Source: Branchiostoma floridae (taxonomy: Eukaryota; Chordata; Leptocardii; Amphioxiformes; Branchiostomatidae). From it: DNA of 64,000 nucleotides. The position numbers and the translations under genes were made by a program. Positions 24,101-35,900 of the stretch are shown here, piece after piece. The notes beneath the pieces are model-generated. The model did not search any database, was not told the DNA's origin, and saw only the letters and a program-made list of their open reading frames with translations. Every line of letters begins with the position of its first letter. Position 1 is the stretch's first letter. The stretch lies in contig NC_049989.1 in assembly GCF_000003815.2 (NCBI RefSeq), positions 2,832,342 through 2,896,341 of the forward strand, given 5' to 3'.

Positions 24101-24570
24101 CAGATCCATTTGCACATGCACAAGTCAAAGGTAAAGGCCCCCTAAGGCTTAGGTCACATTTCCAAAGCGGGGCCCAGATGGGATGTTTGAAGAAACGAAA
24201 AATTAAAATGTATGCCTAGTAATATACACAAACCACATCAATCTTCTTTTGACATCTTGTGTATTTTAAATCATAATTTTCGCTCCCGAAAGCTGCCTGG
24301 CCAGGCCCCGCTTTGGAAATGTGACCTAAGCCTAAATGGTAAACAGTTCTCATCTTGACTATGCTTTTCGAATTTCAAGATATATATGACCTCCATTGGT
24401 AGGTCTGCATATATAACAATGCCCAGATGTGTTTTGTTTATTTCTCAGGGGTCTTCAACTTTGACCAGCTTATGTGCAGTTGTTTCCATAAATGGGCAAA
24501 TAGCTGGTCACAAAACAAAAGAGTCTAACTTGATGTAGCACTTAGTAAGCACATTGCACTTGTCCTTTGG
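21129..24570. other. Convergent 3' flank of MARS1 and DERL2
   Basis: AT-rich sequence between two convergent stop codons, expected to hold both 3' UTRs. Open frames here (for example 22044-22457) have no family resemblance and AT-driven composition. The only organised element I see is the MITE at 24145-24333. Confidence 0.6.
24145..24333. mobile_element. MITE with about 30-bp TIRs
   Basis: AGGCTTAGGTCACATTTCCA at 24145 continues AAGCGGGGCC and is perfectly inverted at the right end (to 24333). It is 189 bp with no coding capacity and lies in the DERL2 3' flank. A target duplication is not clear. Confidence 0.85.
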
Positions 24571-27500
24571 TCACTGGCGCTGTTCGCCCTCAGGTGCTTC
24601 CCCCTCATTCGCTGCCTCATCCCCCCCTCCAACCCTGACCCCCTCTCCCCAGCGGAAGCCCCCCGGCCTGTCCTCCTCTGGGAGGGGGGCGTAGTTGGGG
24701 TCCTCAGGGGGGGCATCGAAAATCCATTTCCTGAATTTTACAGATGGATGGAGAAGGTTAGAAAAATCACCACAGGACTTTGTTGGCTGCTGATTGTAGT
24801 AATTACAACGTACATTCCTACATATTCTTTGTAATACTCAATACATATTTGTACCAAACAATATCATCACTGATGTCACAAAACTTATACATCTGTAAAT
24901 TACATGAGACAATGTTGATAATACAAAAAAAAAATGTTAGTAACTGTTAGTAAATCTAGAATAAGTAGTATGATATCATGTTTTAAAGTGCTACACTGAT
25001 GATAGCATAGTAAACTTGACAAGAGATTGTACATTGCTTTCATTTAGGAAAAAAACTGCCTTCATTTAGGAAGATACAATAATTAGATCTTGGGTAGTAA
25101 CAAGTACAGTATCAACATGAAAAAATTCTACTTCTACTCTTTCTTGGAGGTTATGGATGATACATACAGAATCCCCGGTGTCTTGAGTATCTTAAAACCG
25201 CCCGGCTGTTCAGGGAAGACGTCTTCAAGGAAGTAGTAAATGTGTCCCACAGCAATTCCTAGGAAACATGACAGAGAAACATGCTAAAAAAAATGTTGTA
25301 AAACACAACTTCACACTATCTGTGATGAACATCAAAGGATTTACTGTAAATGCATCAAGTTTGCGGGGATTTACTTTTGCGATAGCAGGATCATGGAGAT
25401 TTTGCAGGGGTTCTAAGTTTGCTGTAGCGCCATAGTCAGTAGTCTCATACTATAATGGAAAAAAGTTCAGGGTGGTTTTAAGTTTGTGGTAAAGTGTCCA
25501 CCATAAAAATAGTGAACATTTCTGCATTTACAGTATTCACACAGTTTGAGTGCAGTGTCCATTCAAATTATGTACATTTGACCTCATTCAAGGCATCAAC
25601 TTGGCAAGGAGATTTGGTTTTCATAAGCATCATATGAGGATCATCAAATTAGTTACAGGCTTACAGCTGTATAAACAGATTTCTATCATTTCTATTTTGT
25701 GTAGGCCTTTACCAAAGGTGCAAAGGAATAGTGAGGCACTTTGTCCTGTATCATGAAGAAGAGAAGAAGAACACTTTTTCAGACAGGTCTCAAGTCACTC
25801 ATTCACTAAATATTTAACATTATGATACATGTAGTATGTTGTTTGCAAGGGTGTGATGTCTTTGCAGCTCATCTAACGTATTACATATAACATCCAAAAC
25901 TAATTCAAAACCTTAATAAAGAATGTACTTACCTAACAAGTCGACCACCACAGAGTAATACCTTTCAGACAGGTCTCACCCTCACTCATTCACTAAAGAT
26001 TTAACATAGCATGTTGTTTCCTGTAATGCAGGGATTTCATGTCCTTGCACCTCGTGTAAGATCTAACATCCAAAACTAATTCCAAACCTTACAATAGAAT
26101 GTACTTACCTAACAAGTCGACCACCACCGAGTTGCCCAGTAGTAGAGAGAAGCCGAACAGCACCCAGGGCAGGTAGGGTGCCTGGAAGTTGAGCAGGCCG
26201 AAGAAGTTCATCCTGACGTAAGGGTTCCTCCTGCTCCACACGTAAACCAGCATGATGGTGAAGGCCTGGCCCAGGAACACCAGGTTCACAAAGTACGCAA
26301 AGATCTATGGAACATTCCATGGACAGATAGTGAGGATTAGGGGTGTGTACCAGTACAATGTACCAATACAAAACACTTTTTTCTTCTTGGAAAAGAAAAA
26401 AACGGACCTGAAAAACCGGACCAGAAAAAATAGACCTGAAAAAAATCTGTGGACCGGATGTTGGACTGATTCGAAAATGAATAGATCATATCTGCAGGCA
26501 GTGTTTTAGGGCTGACATGTCCAGGAAAAGAACAAGATCGAAGTACAGGAGAGTTGATAGCCAAATTTACCAAGCTTCTATAGCCAAACTTGGTCTAAAA
26601 CAGAGGCCGTTAATGTTGTTTACATGAAAGATGGTCACCGATGGACGTCGGATACTACACCAAACAGAAAGTTTCACACATAGTAATGAAGACAAGTGCA
26701 TATGAGTCTTTTTTAATACCCAGTAATAAGTTACATGTGTATAAGAAAATTTACTACCAATACACATATGAAAATCTATGAATGCCTATAAAGAAATGGG
26801 GAGAATGGTACCATCATTAGGGTTCCTCCAAACAGGAACATGAAGAAAAAGTCTGCTGTTCTTCCCCGAAACGATCCCTCCTCTAGCATCCGGCAGTACC
26901 GGTATCTGTGGTTACTGGTTAAGGAAGCATGGTCTACTCACATAGAAAACCTCATTCAAAAACAAAAATTAAAGATCTCATACACACATATCTACCTGTG
27001 AAATATCTACAGTTTTTCAATTTCTTGTTGTATTCATTATTGTGCATTTCCATACATTTTCCACCAGCTCTTAAGGTAACCTTTGACCTAACTTCCTGAG
27101 AAGGCCATTCATACCTATGTCCAAGACAAATCATCCACAGTTCATAGCTGGAGGAATAGAGCTCATATACAATGTACTAGTATTAGTAAAGCATTCAAAC
27201 ATAAACTTCATGTATACGTCATGACACATACAATACAAATTTGCAGATGAAAGGATACGTGAATATCATATTAAATAAGAAGTTGAATCCTATCGTGCCA
27301 AAGAAGAGGAAGTTTGTGACGAGCCGCCATACCTACAGAGGAAAGAAAAATATGTTTAAAATTAAATTAGATCCAAAATAATTAGGGATGCATCTTATTT
27401 CCTGCAGGGCCTTTCCTAGAGTCCTCCCTGTTATGCTGAACTTTACTGTAATGTCATTTATTTTCACTGGGAATGAATTTACATTATGTAATGCTAGTAG

Positions 27501-28774
27501 TGTAAAGGATATTTTCACAATTGCAGTTGAAACAAGCATATGCATGTACCACAAAAACACATATTCACGCATGGAGTCATGATTTCAAGTTTTCGGTGGT
27601 TTGGAGTCTGCAGTGAAGTAATCACTGAAAGTTTGCGGTGAAGTAATCACTAAACACAGTAAACATAAAATCATCTTGAAAATTTCGAGAATTACTGTAT
27701 TTGACTTACCTGGTACTGGTAGAGTATGAGATCTGGATTGAAGTACAGCTGGAATGGTGTGATGATGTCTAGTTGCTGAAATTCAAGAATACCTTTGTTT
27801 CAATACATTGCAGTGGTAGACATAATTTTTCACCCCACTTTTCTTCCCGACCCACACAGCAACCTAAATTACATAATTCCGGTTGGGTTGACGTGTACTT
27901 CAGCTTCATGAATACTTAGCTTTAGACATGCGCTATATAAAAAAAATGATGTAACGTTAGGTCACTCTGTGACATTTTGAAGACAACATACTACTGTATT
28001 TGAACAAATCTGTACTCCTCTTAAATGTGTAATAGTGTAATATTACTGATTTAAGGTAGCAGAACACAGTTTTCGGCCTATGGGGATTTCTATAGTTAAG
28101 GACCACAAGGTGACTGACATCGACGCTGATAAAATCATAGTAGGGTGCAGTTTTCAAACACGACAAACTAATATGTTGAAGTCGAGGGTATAAGCTACCA
28201 AAATAATTGAAAAACAGAAAAAGTTGTCGTTTTGAATTTTTGTAAAGACCTCTTTTAAATGGGGTCATGCGGGGTCATGCGGAACTGCAGCCGACTCACA
28301 GGGGCAGGCAGCTGTAAAGGTCACGCGCATTTATACACCAAATGGACAAACATCAAAATCTTACACATACCACCTGAAAGTCGACTTGTTATACTACCAT
28401 ATAGCAAAGCTCATCCCCAGCTGTCTTTCACGTTACGGTGTTTACAGGCGCTTCCAGATTTCGGCCGCACTACTTTCTTACCCCTACGTAATAGACCACG
28501 GGGGTCGCGGAGTAATACTGTGGGCTGCGACCTTAACGCTTGCAACAAGAAGTAAACAACCGGACTTCTACAGCCCCCCCTCCCCCTTTGCAAGGTGTGG
28601 AAATATCCATGGATTTCTCCAGTCGGGTACAACACACGCTGCTCAAAATTTCACAGTTTTTTCCTGAAGACGAGAACTCACCACGGCGATGGTTGTGAGG
28701 ACGGAAGCTGTTGTGTAAGCCCGTGTGATCAGGGGCATCTGAAGATACTCCTGCTGAAACGTTTGGTACGCCAT
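24571..28774 (-). CDS. DERL2: Derlin-2, ER-associated degradation membrane protein
   Basis: A rhomboid-like pseudoprotease of the ER membrane that helps move misfolded proteins to the cytosol with p97. Exons in transcript order: 28774-28682, 27775-27710, 27332-27259, 26905-26812, 26304-26109, 25258-25168, 24730-24571; 774 nt, 257 aa, all GT-AG and in phase. The protein aligns along its length with human DERL2: start [23 protein letters not shown], the WR motif in [27 protein letters not shown], then [20 protein letters not shown]. Hydrophobic segments match the usual membrane spans. The tail [12 protein letters not shown] fits the p97-binding SHP box, followed by an extra acidic extension ([16 protein letters not shown]). 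Human DERL2 is 239 aa. Derlin-2 and Derlin-3 are hard to separate in invertebrates; Derlin-2 is the better match. Confidence 0.94.
25338..25534. mobile_element. MITE with TACTGTAAATGCA termini
   Basis: TTTACTGTAAATGCATCAAG near 25340 is inverted near 25520-25534 (GCATTTACAGTA). The interior has GTTTGCGGGGATTT and GTTTTAAGTTTGTGG. A diverged relative is at 61369-61566, and remnants with GTTTGCGGTGAAG lie near 27600-27690. Confidence 0.65.
25780..26108. repeat. Tandem duplication reaching into a DERL2 exon
   Basis: The segment from CAGACAGGTCTCA through CACTCATTCACTAAA and CATCCAAAACTAATTC to GTACTTACCTAACAAGTCGA appears at about 25780-25950 and again at about 25967-26125. The right copy runs into the real exon 5 (26109-26304); the left copy keeps its donor and about 20 nt of exon edge, then ends. 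Same pattern as the MARS1 exon-edge duplications. Confidence 0.8.
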
Positions 28775-29925
28775 CTTGCGGTTCTTGGATCCGGCATGCA
28801 CCGCGGCACCGGCTCGCCACGTCAGCCTTAGTATGAAACTCCAGTTTGGCGGAAACTTTGAAATGAGCTTTAACAGTTAAGGGTGGATTGAAAAAGAACA
28901 AATGATGGACAGGACTCAGATTCGGATGGATCATGACCAAGATTGATCAGCATCAGTGGATAGGCAAGAACAGGAAAAGTTTGCAAGAAAGTATGAAACT
29001 TTGCGATCGGTTTGGCGGAATGTATGAAATGTTCTAAGATACCCAAGTGAACAAAAATGCACTGACTGCACGTTCTCTTCAATTTATGAAATGCATTGGA
29101 CAGTGGAGTAACTGCAACTTACGGTAATGTAACAAAGTTATTGGCTGACACCAAACTTCAAAACACAAAATTGGAAGCTGCGTTTGTTTGGAACATGAAG
29201 CTTTGATATTAAAAAGCAAAGCTCCTTAGTAGTTTAGAACAAAAGTGTGTAAAAAACGTTCGTGATAAACGTGTAAAATTGAATACGGCTATGATATTGC
29301 CAATTTGATGAGAGGCCATGTAAACTTCAAGAAGCTTGTCTGAAGGCTAGATTATAAGAGTCAATTCTCTGGGATTACTAAGTACACATCCTGGTTCTGG
29401 TTACTTAGCAACCAACTGACACCTGCTGACACCTGTCGGTCGGAGCAGAAAATGCAGAAGTCATCATGAACACGCGACATGTGGCATTTCCGTGTTGATG
29501 TCAGATGTTCTGTATCGTTACAACTACAGCTAATGTCTAATTACTGCTCAACTAAAGGTGTATTTATCCAATCATGCGCAAAGTTTGCCCCGCATCGCGA
29601 ATGAACATGGCATTTTATAAAATCTAGTTACTTAGTAAGATGGTATGTATGTCTTGTAAACCTGTTGAGGGCCATACTCTCCAAGCAGAGGAGAATTGTG
29701 GCTTTTTTTTCCTTTTTTCCGCTCTCCTCAAGATCGCTATGGAGGGTGAACAAAAAGGCACAAACGTGAGAAGGTCACAACCCCCAACAACCTCTGCTTG
29801 GAGAGTAGAGGGCACAGGGCACCGGACGACGTGCTGCTTTCAGTCAGAACTATGGCGCCGAAGAAGAAGAAGCCTAAGAAGCCGAGTCGGACGGGGAGCC
29901 TCCTCGGAAGAAATCGGCGCCTCCG
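28775..29925. other. Divergent upstream region of DERL2 and the dioxygenase gene
   Basis: 1.15 kb between two divergent start codons. It probably holds both promoters; I see no TATA box. The one clear structure is the inverted-repeat element at 29675-29807. Confidence 0.5.
29675..29807. mobile_element. Small TIR element (17-bp perfect TIRs)
   Basis: TACTCTCCAAGCAGAGG at 29675-29691 is perfectly inverted at 29791-29807. The interior is pyrimidine-rich then purine-rich. It lies in the likely 5' leader of the dioxygenase-family gene. Confidence 0.7.
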
Positions 29926-32900
29926 ATGTGCTGTCCCGAAGTCTATCTCACTCGGCCACCGCAACCGAAGGTGAAGAAGCCTGGACAACTGAACGACGAT
30001 CAACTCCGACAGTTTTTCGAGGAGGTCTGTATTTTGACTTCTGGTGTAAGGCGTCATTTGTGTTTGTCATGTCAACCCAGAAACCGTAAAATGCAACCCT
30101 TTCTTGTCTTTGTGGTATACTCTAAACTAAAAACCGTGACAAGAAACACCCTTAAACTTCTTAACGTGAACTTCATGTAAAGACCTGCCAAACGATCGAC
30201 ATAAAACACGCTCGGTGTATAAGTAAGATGTTTGTAGGCGTAGTGATACTCATTTGTGTTTGCTGGTTGCTTATTATCGCGGAGGACTTTGGAACTACAG
30301 TACATGTATTTGTGTAAGTAGGTGGGAGCGGTGTACTTAGATCAACAAGTCTACGGAAGAGAGCGACGTAAAAACCGTTATTTTGTCTGAATATGTGTGG
30401 TTGTACACGAGTATTTTTTCTATTGTTTTGTAGGGTTTTGTCCTAGTGAAAGACTTCTTGAAGCCAGAAGAACTCCAGCCCGTACAGGATGACATAGAGC
30501 GCCTTGTGGACGACCTGGCCGAGCGGCTGTTCAAAGCGGGCAAAATCAAAGGTTATTTGATAAAGCACAACACTGAGCACGCCCATGCGCCCAGTACATA
30601 CACCACTCCATATCTGCTTGGTGGATGTAGTATTTACCTATAAGTTATCGTTGAATAGATCTGTGAATTGATAGAAGAAGAAGAAAAACTTTATTGCGCG
30701 ACAATTATAACAGGTACAATGTATGACGAATATATGCAAGCACCAAACAAAGGTTGGTCCAACATTATGAAATCTAGTATTGATTCTTTTACTAATAAAT
30801 ATAGGTTACGCCTCTTTCTCGGCTCTGTCTTCGTATTGGCATGCTCTTTCCCCCCAAAATATTGAAGGTAAAGAAGGTAAACTGTAGCTCGAATTTGCGC
30901 AAATTAAATCCAAAACTAAATACAGCATGACTATGAGACAAATATGAAATCCTTATTTTCCAGATAAGCACAAAGATGCCGGTTTGTTTAAACGACTGAC
31001 ACTACTCGAAAAAGAATTTCCCGGAACTGCCGTCATCTTACACAAGACTGGGAAACTGCCGAAGGTATATACTATATACCTCAATTTTGTATACACTGGA
31101 TTCAATGACCTTCGACATATGTTCACAACTTTGAAACGGTTAATTCCACCTTTATGCTACAAGACTACTGCTATTTGATACATTCAAAGGCTCTCTTGTA
31201 GGGTTTCCGAGATCTTTGGTCCAATGAACGCCTTCTTAATGTGATGGAACAACTGGTCGGGCCTGAGGTCGCAGGAAACCCCGTCTGGAACCTCCGGACC
31301 AAAGTCAGTACATGTATACATACATACCGAAAACGACCGCGTATACGCACAATGAAAGGTGCAAAATAGCAAAATTTTGAAAATCAATGCAAGTTACATA
31401 TTGACAGAGTATGAAGTTCCTGTCATGTAGCACACTTGAACTATAGATTTACCTTACTAATTATGCAAAGACGTAATTCCACAATTAACATATTATTACA
31501 TGTATGTAATTGTAGGATTTCATCAAAGTTACCTTCAGGATCATGAATCTGCATTCATCCATTTTTGACTTATCCTGTTTCAAAGTTTGTAACTGAAACG
31601 CTCCCTGCAGTTCCGAAGAGAGCTAATTGAGGGCCCACACGACTATTATTCTACGCGCGACCACCAAAGCTATGTCTACCAACTAAATTTCTATCCTCTC
31701 ACGTCTGTATTTTGTTTCCTCAGACACCATACAACGAACAAACTGAGGTCCCATGGCATCAAGGTAAAACTTTTCAATTGTAGTCAACCACACTAACGCA
31801 TTTTTATTGTTATCGTTGCGCAGTGCATATCCAGATCTAGAATATAAAACACCTGTCAAGTCACTTCACCAAATTATAATTTCTTTCTTATCGGCTGTTA
31901 TTATATCTGTCATTTCTCTGCCGTAGTTAACTGTGACCTTGTTTATCGCTGCTGGACAAGATTAATCTTTGTACATATGACATACTTAATGTTTGGGACC
32001 GCATTGTTAGCAGCGACACCTAGCTGCAGTACGAAGTAGTACCAGTCAGTGTTGCCCCGAGGAAGGTGACAGACGGCCACTTAAACGTGTTGCTGTTGAG
32101 ATCACAGGATAAGAAGGGTCATATCATAATCATCAACATTGTTGATATCTTGGGTGTGATTATGATATGACTCTTCGTATCCTGTGATCTCTGAGGTGGC
32201 TCTCCATACCATCTTCGTTGCTATGGTTTCATTTTAAGTCAGTACCTGAACTAGCATGAGTACCATCCTCCGTGCGTAGTGGCACTTGCTCAATACTTTC
32301 GCTTGCTAACCACGGAGTCTGGACCTGCTCATATCCCTGGCGGTTCTTTAATGTAGATATTCGTTCAGATACTGTGCAGAGCTCCGTAGAAAGCGAAAGT
32401 ATTGAGCCAGCGGTCACTATGAAGGATGGTACTCAGGCTAGGTCATATAATTATCTTCCTTCCATGAACTTCCTTCCAACCACATTGACAGACAACGCCT
32501 ATTTTGACGAAGAGGCGTTGGGCACGCTGATCCCCACGGCCTGGATCCCCTTGCTGGACGCTACCGTACAGAACGGGTGTATGCAGATGGTGCGGGGCGG
32601 GCACCGGAAGGGTGTTCTAGCCACGCACGTGTGCTGTACGGGCGGCACGTGGTACGTAGAGATGGCCAAGGAAGAGATGGAACAGACTCTCGGTATGTTA
32701 GACATAGCATGGGATGTATAAAGGATATAGTGGAATAGTTTAGTGGTTTATTAATAGGCCAGCAAACCCTTTTTGATCAGCGTTAACCGACCAACCCCTC
32801 TGGTAAAAACAGCCACATTTATGGGGGCATTTCTACTCCTTTTATGGCATAGAATCTGGAGGAGACTAATTTCTACTATATTACCCCTGTGAGAACGGAG

Positions 32901-35900
32901 ATGTTGTTTCCTGCTTGTTTGCATGTCTTGATGTTTGTGCAGCTTTGTTACCGCTGGCCCTGGTCTAAGATTGGACCGGGTCGCGGAAAAGGCCTGCAGG
33001 ATGGGTACGCTGCTTTGGCCAACAGACTCCAAAGTTGGTGCTGCAGCACAGGCTTGGCTCGCAGGACAGCAGAAACATGCAAATAAAGAATTAGCAAGAA
33101 ATTAACAAAAACAAATATTTCACGGAGGTATGTGATCTTTATTCAGGTGCCCTGATTAAACATAAGTCTGCAAGAAATGTTTCATTGCAAAGTGAAGTTT
33201 GTCGTACTCACAGGGTGTGACCTGACCAAAGACGTGGTGACGTGTGAGATGACGTATGGCAGTGTGCTCCTCTTCAACAACCTCACTCCACACAGGGGGT
33301 GAGTATTATTTAGGACGTCATAGAAAACACGACAGCCAATTCGGAATCCATCACCGCGGCTGCCTTGTGCTTTAAATTTGTCACCGGGGCCGAATCCTCC
33401 TGTCCTCGTCCGACATTCGCAACCTTGTGACAAACGCTCTTTTGAGAAGCAAACATACATGATAACATCTGTGTGGTATTGTGTTTACTTTTCAAAAAAA
33501 CGTTTTTCCCCGAGACGCAGTGCCAGATTCAGAACAGACTGCCGTGTCCACACTTTGTTTACCTGGATGCAGGAATCAAGAGCTGGAAGTATGGTTTATA
33601 AGATTCAATGTTCAGTAACATGCACCAGAAGGCTTGTCCAAACGCCTATGTTCATTAAATGATGCTTGTTGTGATTATGAAAGAAGACGAAACTTTAACA
33701 TCTGCAGACTCAAACTTTATCATCTCAGGCCAGCGCGCGCGCAAAAAAAAAAACAAGTTGCACCAAAAATCCTACATATTTAAGTCTACAGACCATGAAC
33801 CTTGTAATCCAGTAAGAATTTTATTCCTGTATTCAACGCTACTCCCCCAGCCTCCCCAACATTTCTACCGATGTCCGCTGGAGTCTGGACCTGCGCTGGA
33901 TGGACCCCTGTAAGCCGGCCGGCCTGTGGGGCCTGAAGGACAGTCTGCCCATGCGCTCCGCCAAGAACCCGGACCTGGCCATAGACTGGGATAAGTTTGA
34001 GGCGGTGGATCGGAATAAACAGCAACAAAAGAGTGTGGTGAGTTTCGACATGTACATGTTTAAATGGTCACCTGTCATATAGGTCGTGCAATCGTCGTAC
34101 GACTTTGATGCCATATAATTTTCAAGCAGGCTGTGGCAGAACTAACCACCGACATGGATCCAAAACACTATTTTGTGTACCAAAATTGTTGAACTTTGCA
34201 GGAGACGTACATTTTGTTTTACAAAATGTCCCAAGTTAGCGATCATACGACGATCGCACGACCTCTGTGACCGCGCCCTTATACCCCTCTCACATTACGC
34301 GAAAATCGATCGGACGACGAGCTCTAAATTACGAGGAGGCATGACCCTAATGCCGACGAAGAAGTGTCAGAACCCCCCCCCCCCTTCCCGTCAGGGTCAT
34401 GCCTTCTCGCAATTAAGAGCTCGCAGACTCGTCGTCCGATCGATTTTTGGGTAATGTGAGGGGGTATAAGGGCCTGGCTTCATGCGTCGTACGATCATAA
34501 ACCAGGGACAGGCAGTTGTTCACGAATCTTGCAAAATCTAGCTGTCTTTTTGCCAAAAAGACATTTTGTTGGTGGTTGCAATTTGTTCTGCCTAAAAACT
34601 CTACGACAACAAAATTGTACGACGACGAATGTGACCGTACTGGTACTAGTATGTACTAGTATGTACTAGTACAATTATGACTCAGAAGACAACAAAATAC
34701 ACAAAATGTAAGAAAATTCGTTCTTTATCTCTGAAATTTGCTACGTAATTTTTCGAACCCCGCAGTGCCGCACCGGTGCCCCAAGTACAATGAGATACCA
34801 CCTTTTGCTCATTGAATCATAACGCAACAGCCCATTTAACACAGCACTGTATTAAAACGATTTTTAAACATCGATGTGCTTTTTTGTGAACACGTGGTCC
34901 CATCGTTTTCTTTCATAGTTTAAACATAATATTTTATGTTTTTCTAAAAACAGTGGGGACAAAGTTACAGACTTCCGGTCCACAAATCCTGGGTCATGAA
35001 CTCAAAATAGAGATCGGACGACGTTGAAGGAATACTAAAAGGACTAATTATACTACAAAGGGAAGAACGGAAGTAGTGGTATACGTATCTTAAAATCACG
35101 GCACAATCTTCAAATTTTAGAGAATATACCTTAACCCTTAGTAAAACATGCATTCATTTTGCATGGGGTTTATTTTTTTTTAGTAACATATAATTTTGAC
35201 ATTATTTGACTGAAGTCTTATACAAAGTGCTGAAGAAATATCAGTTTTGAATGATGTCGAGAGGAATATTTCCCTATGTGTGAAAACAAGTTAGGCTCCA
35301 CGGCAAACTGTCTATACCCACGTTTCCTCACAAAATCGTCCAGAACCCCGTCCAATGGTGCGGGGTCATGCCTTCCGGAGGTTTGCATGTAAGGCATCAA
35401 CTCCAAAGCAGCGCCTTTGGGGTACAAAATAGCTTGCGTGCAACAGTCGTTGGCCTCGATCATGAGGTAAAGATGCTTTGATATCCTTCTCAACTCCAGC
35501 AGATGTGGTCTGGAGATAGCCAGGGCCGCCAGAACACAGCAGACAACAGCAGCGATAAAGAACCTCCTGTCTAGCACGTAGGGTCGCTTGCACTTTTGAA
35601 CAAGCAGGACATGAAAAACGATAATCGCTGTTCCACCGACAATACCGAACCCTAGGAGTTCAAGTCCATTGATAATGATTCGTTCTGGTTTTGTCGTAAA
35701 GAAATCGCGCTGGTGATATTGCGGAGAAAAAAGTTTAATGATACTTTTTGTGGAGTCCCTTTTCATCAGTTCAAAACCGTGGTATTTATTTTGTAGCTTG
35801 GTCCGTATGACGTGGTCCAAGATGTCGAATGTTCCATGCGATGCCAAAGCGTCGTCTTCCATGATGAGGATGTACTCGGAGTTAAGAGCCAGGGTTTGGT

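Noticed and set aside
29640-30089. 149-codon open frame over the dioxygenase first exon
   Set aside because: It runs through the TIR element and in a different frame from the exon 2 continuation.
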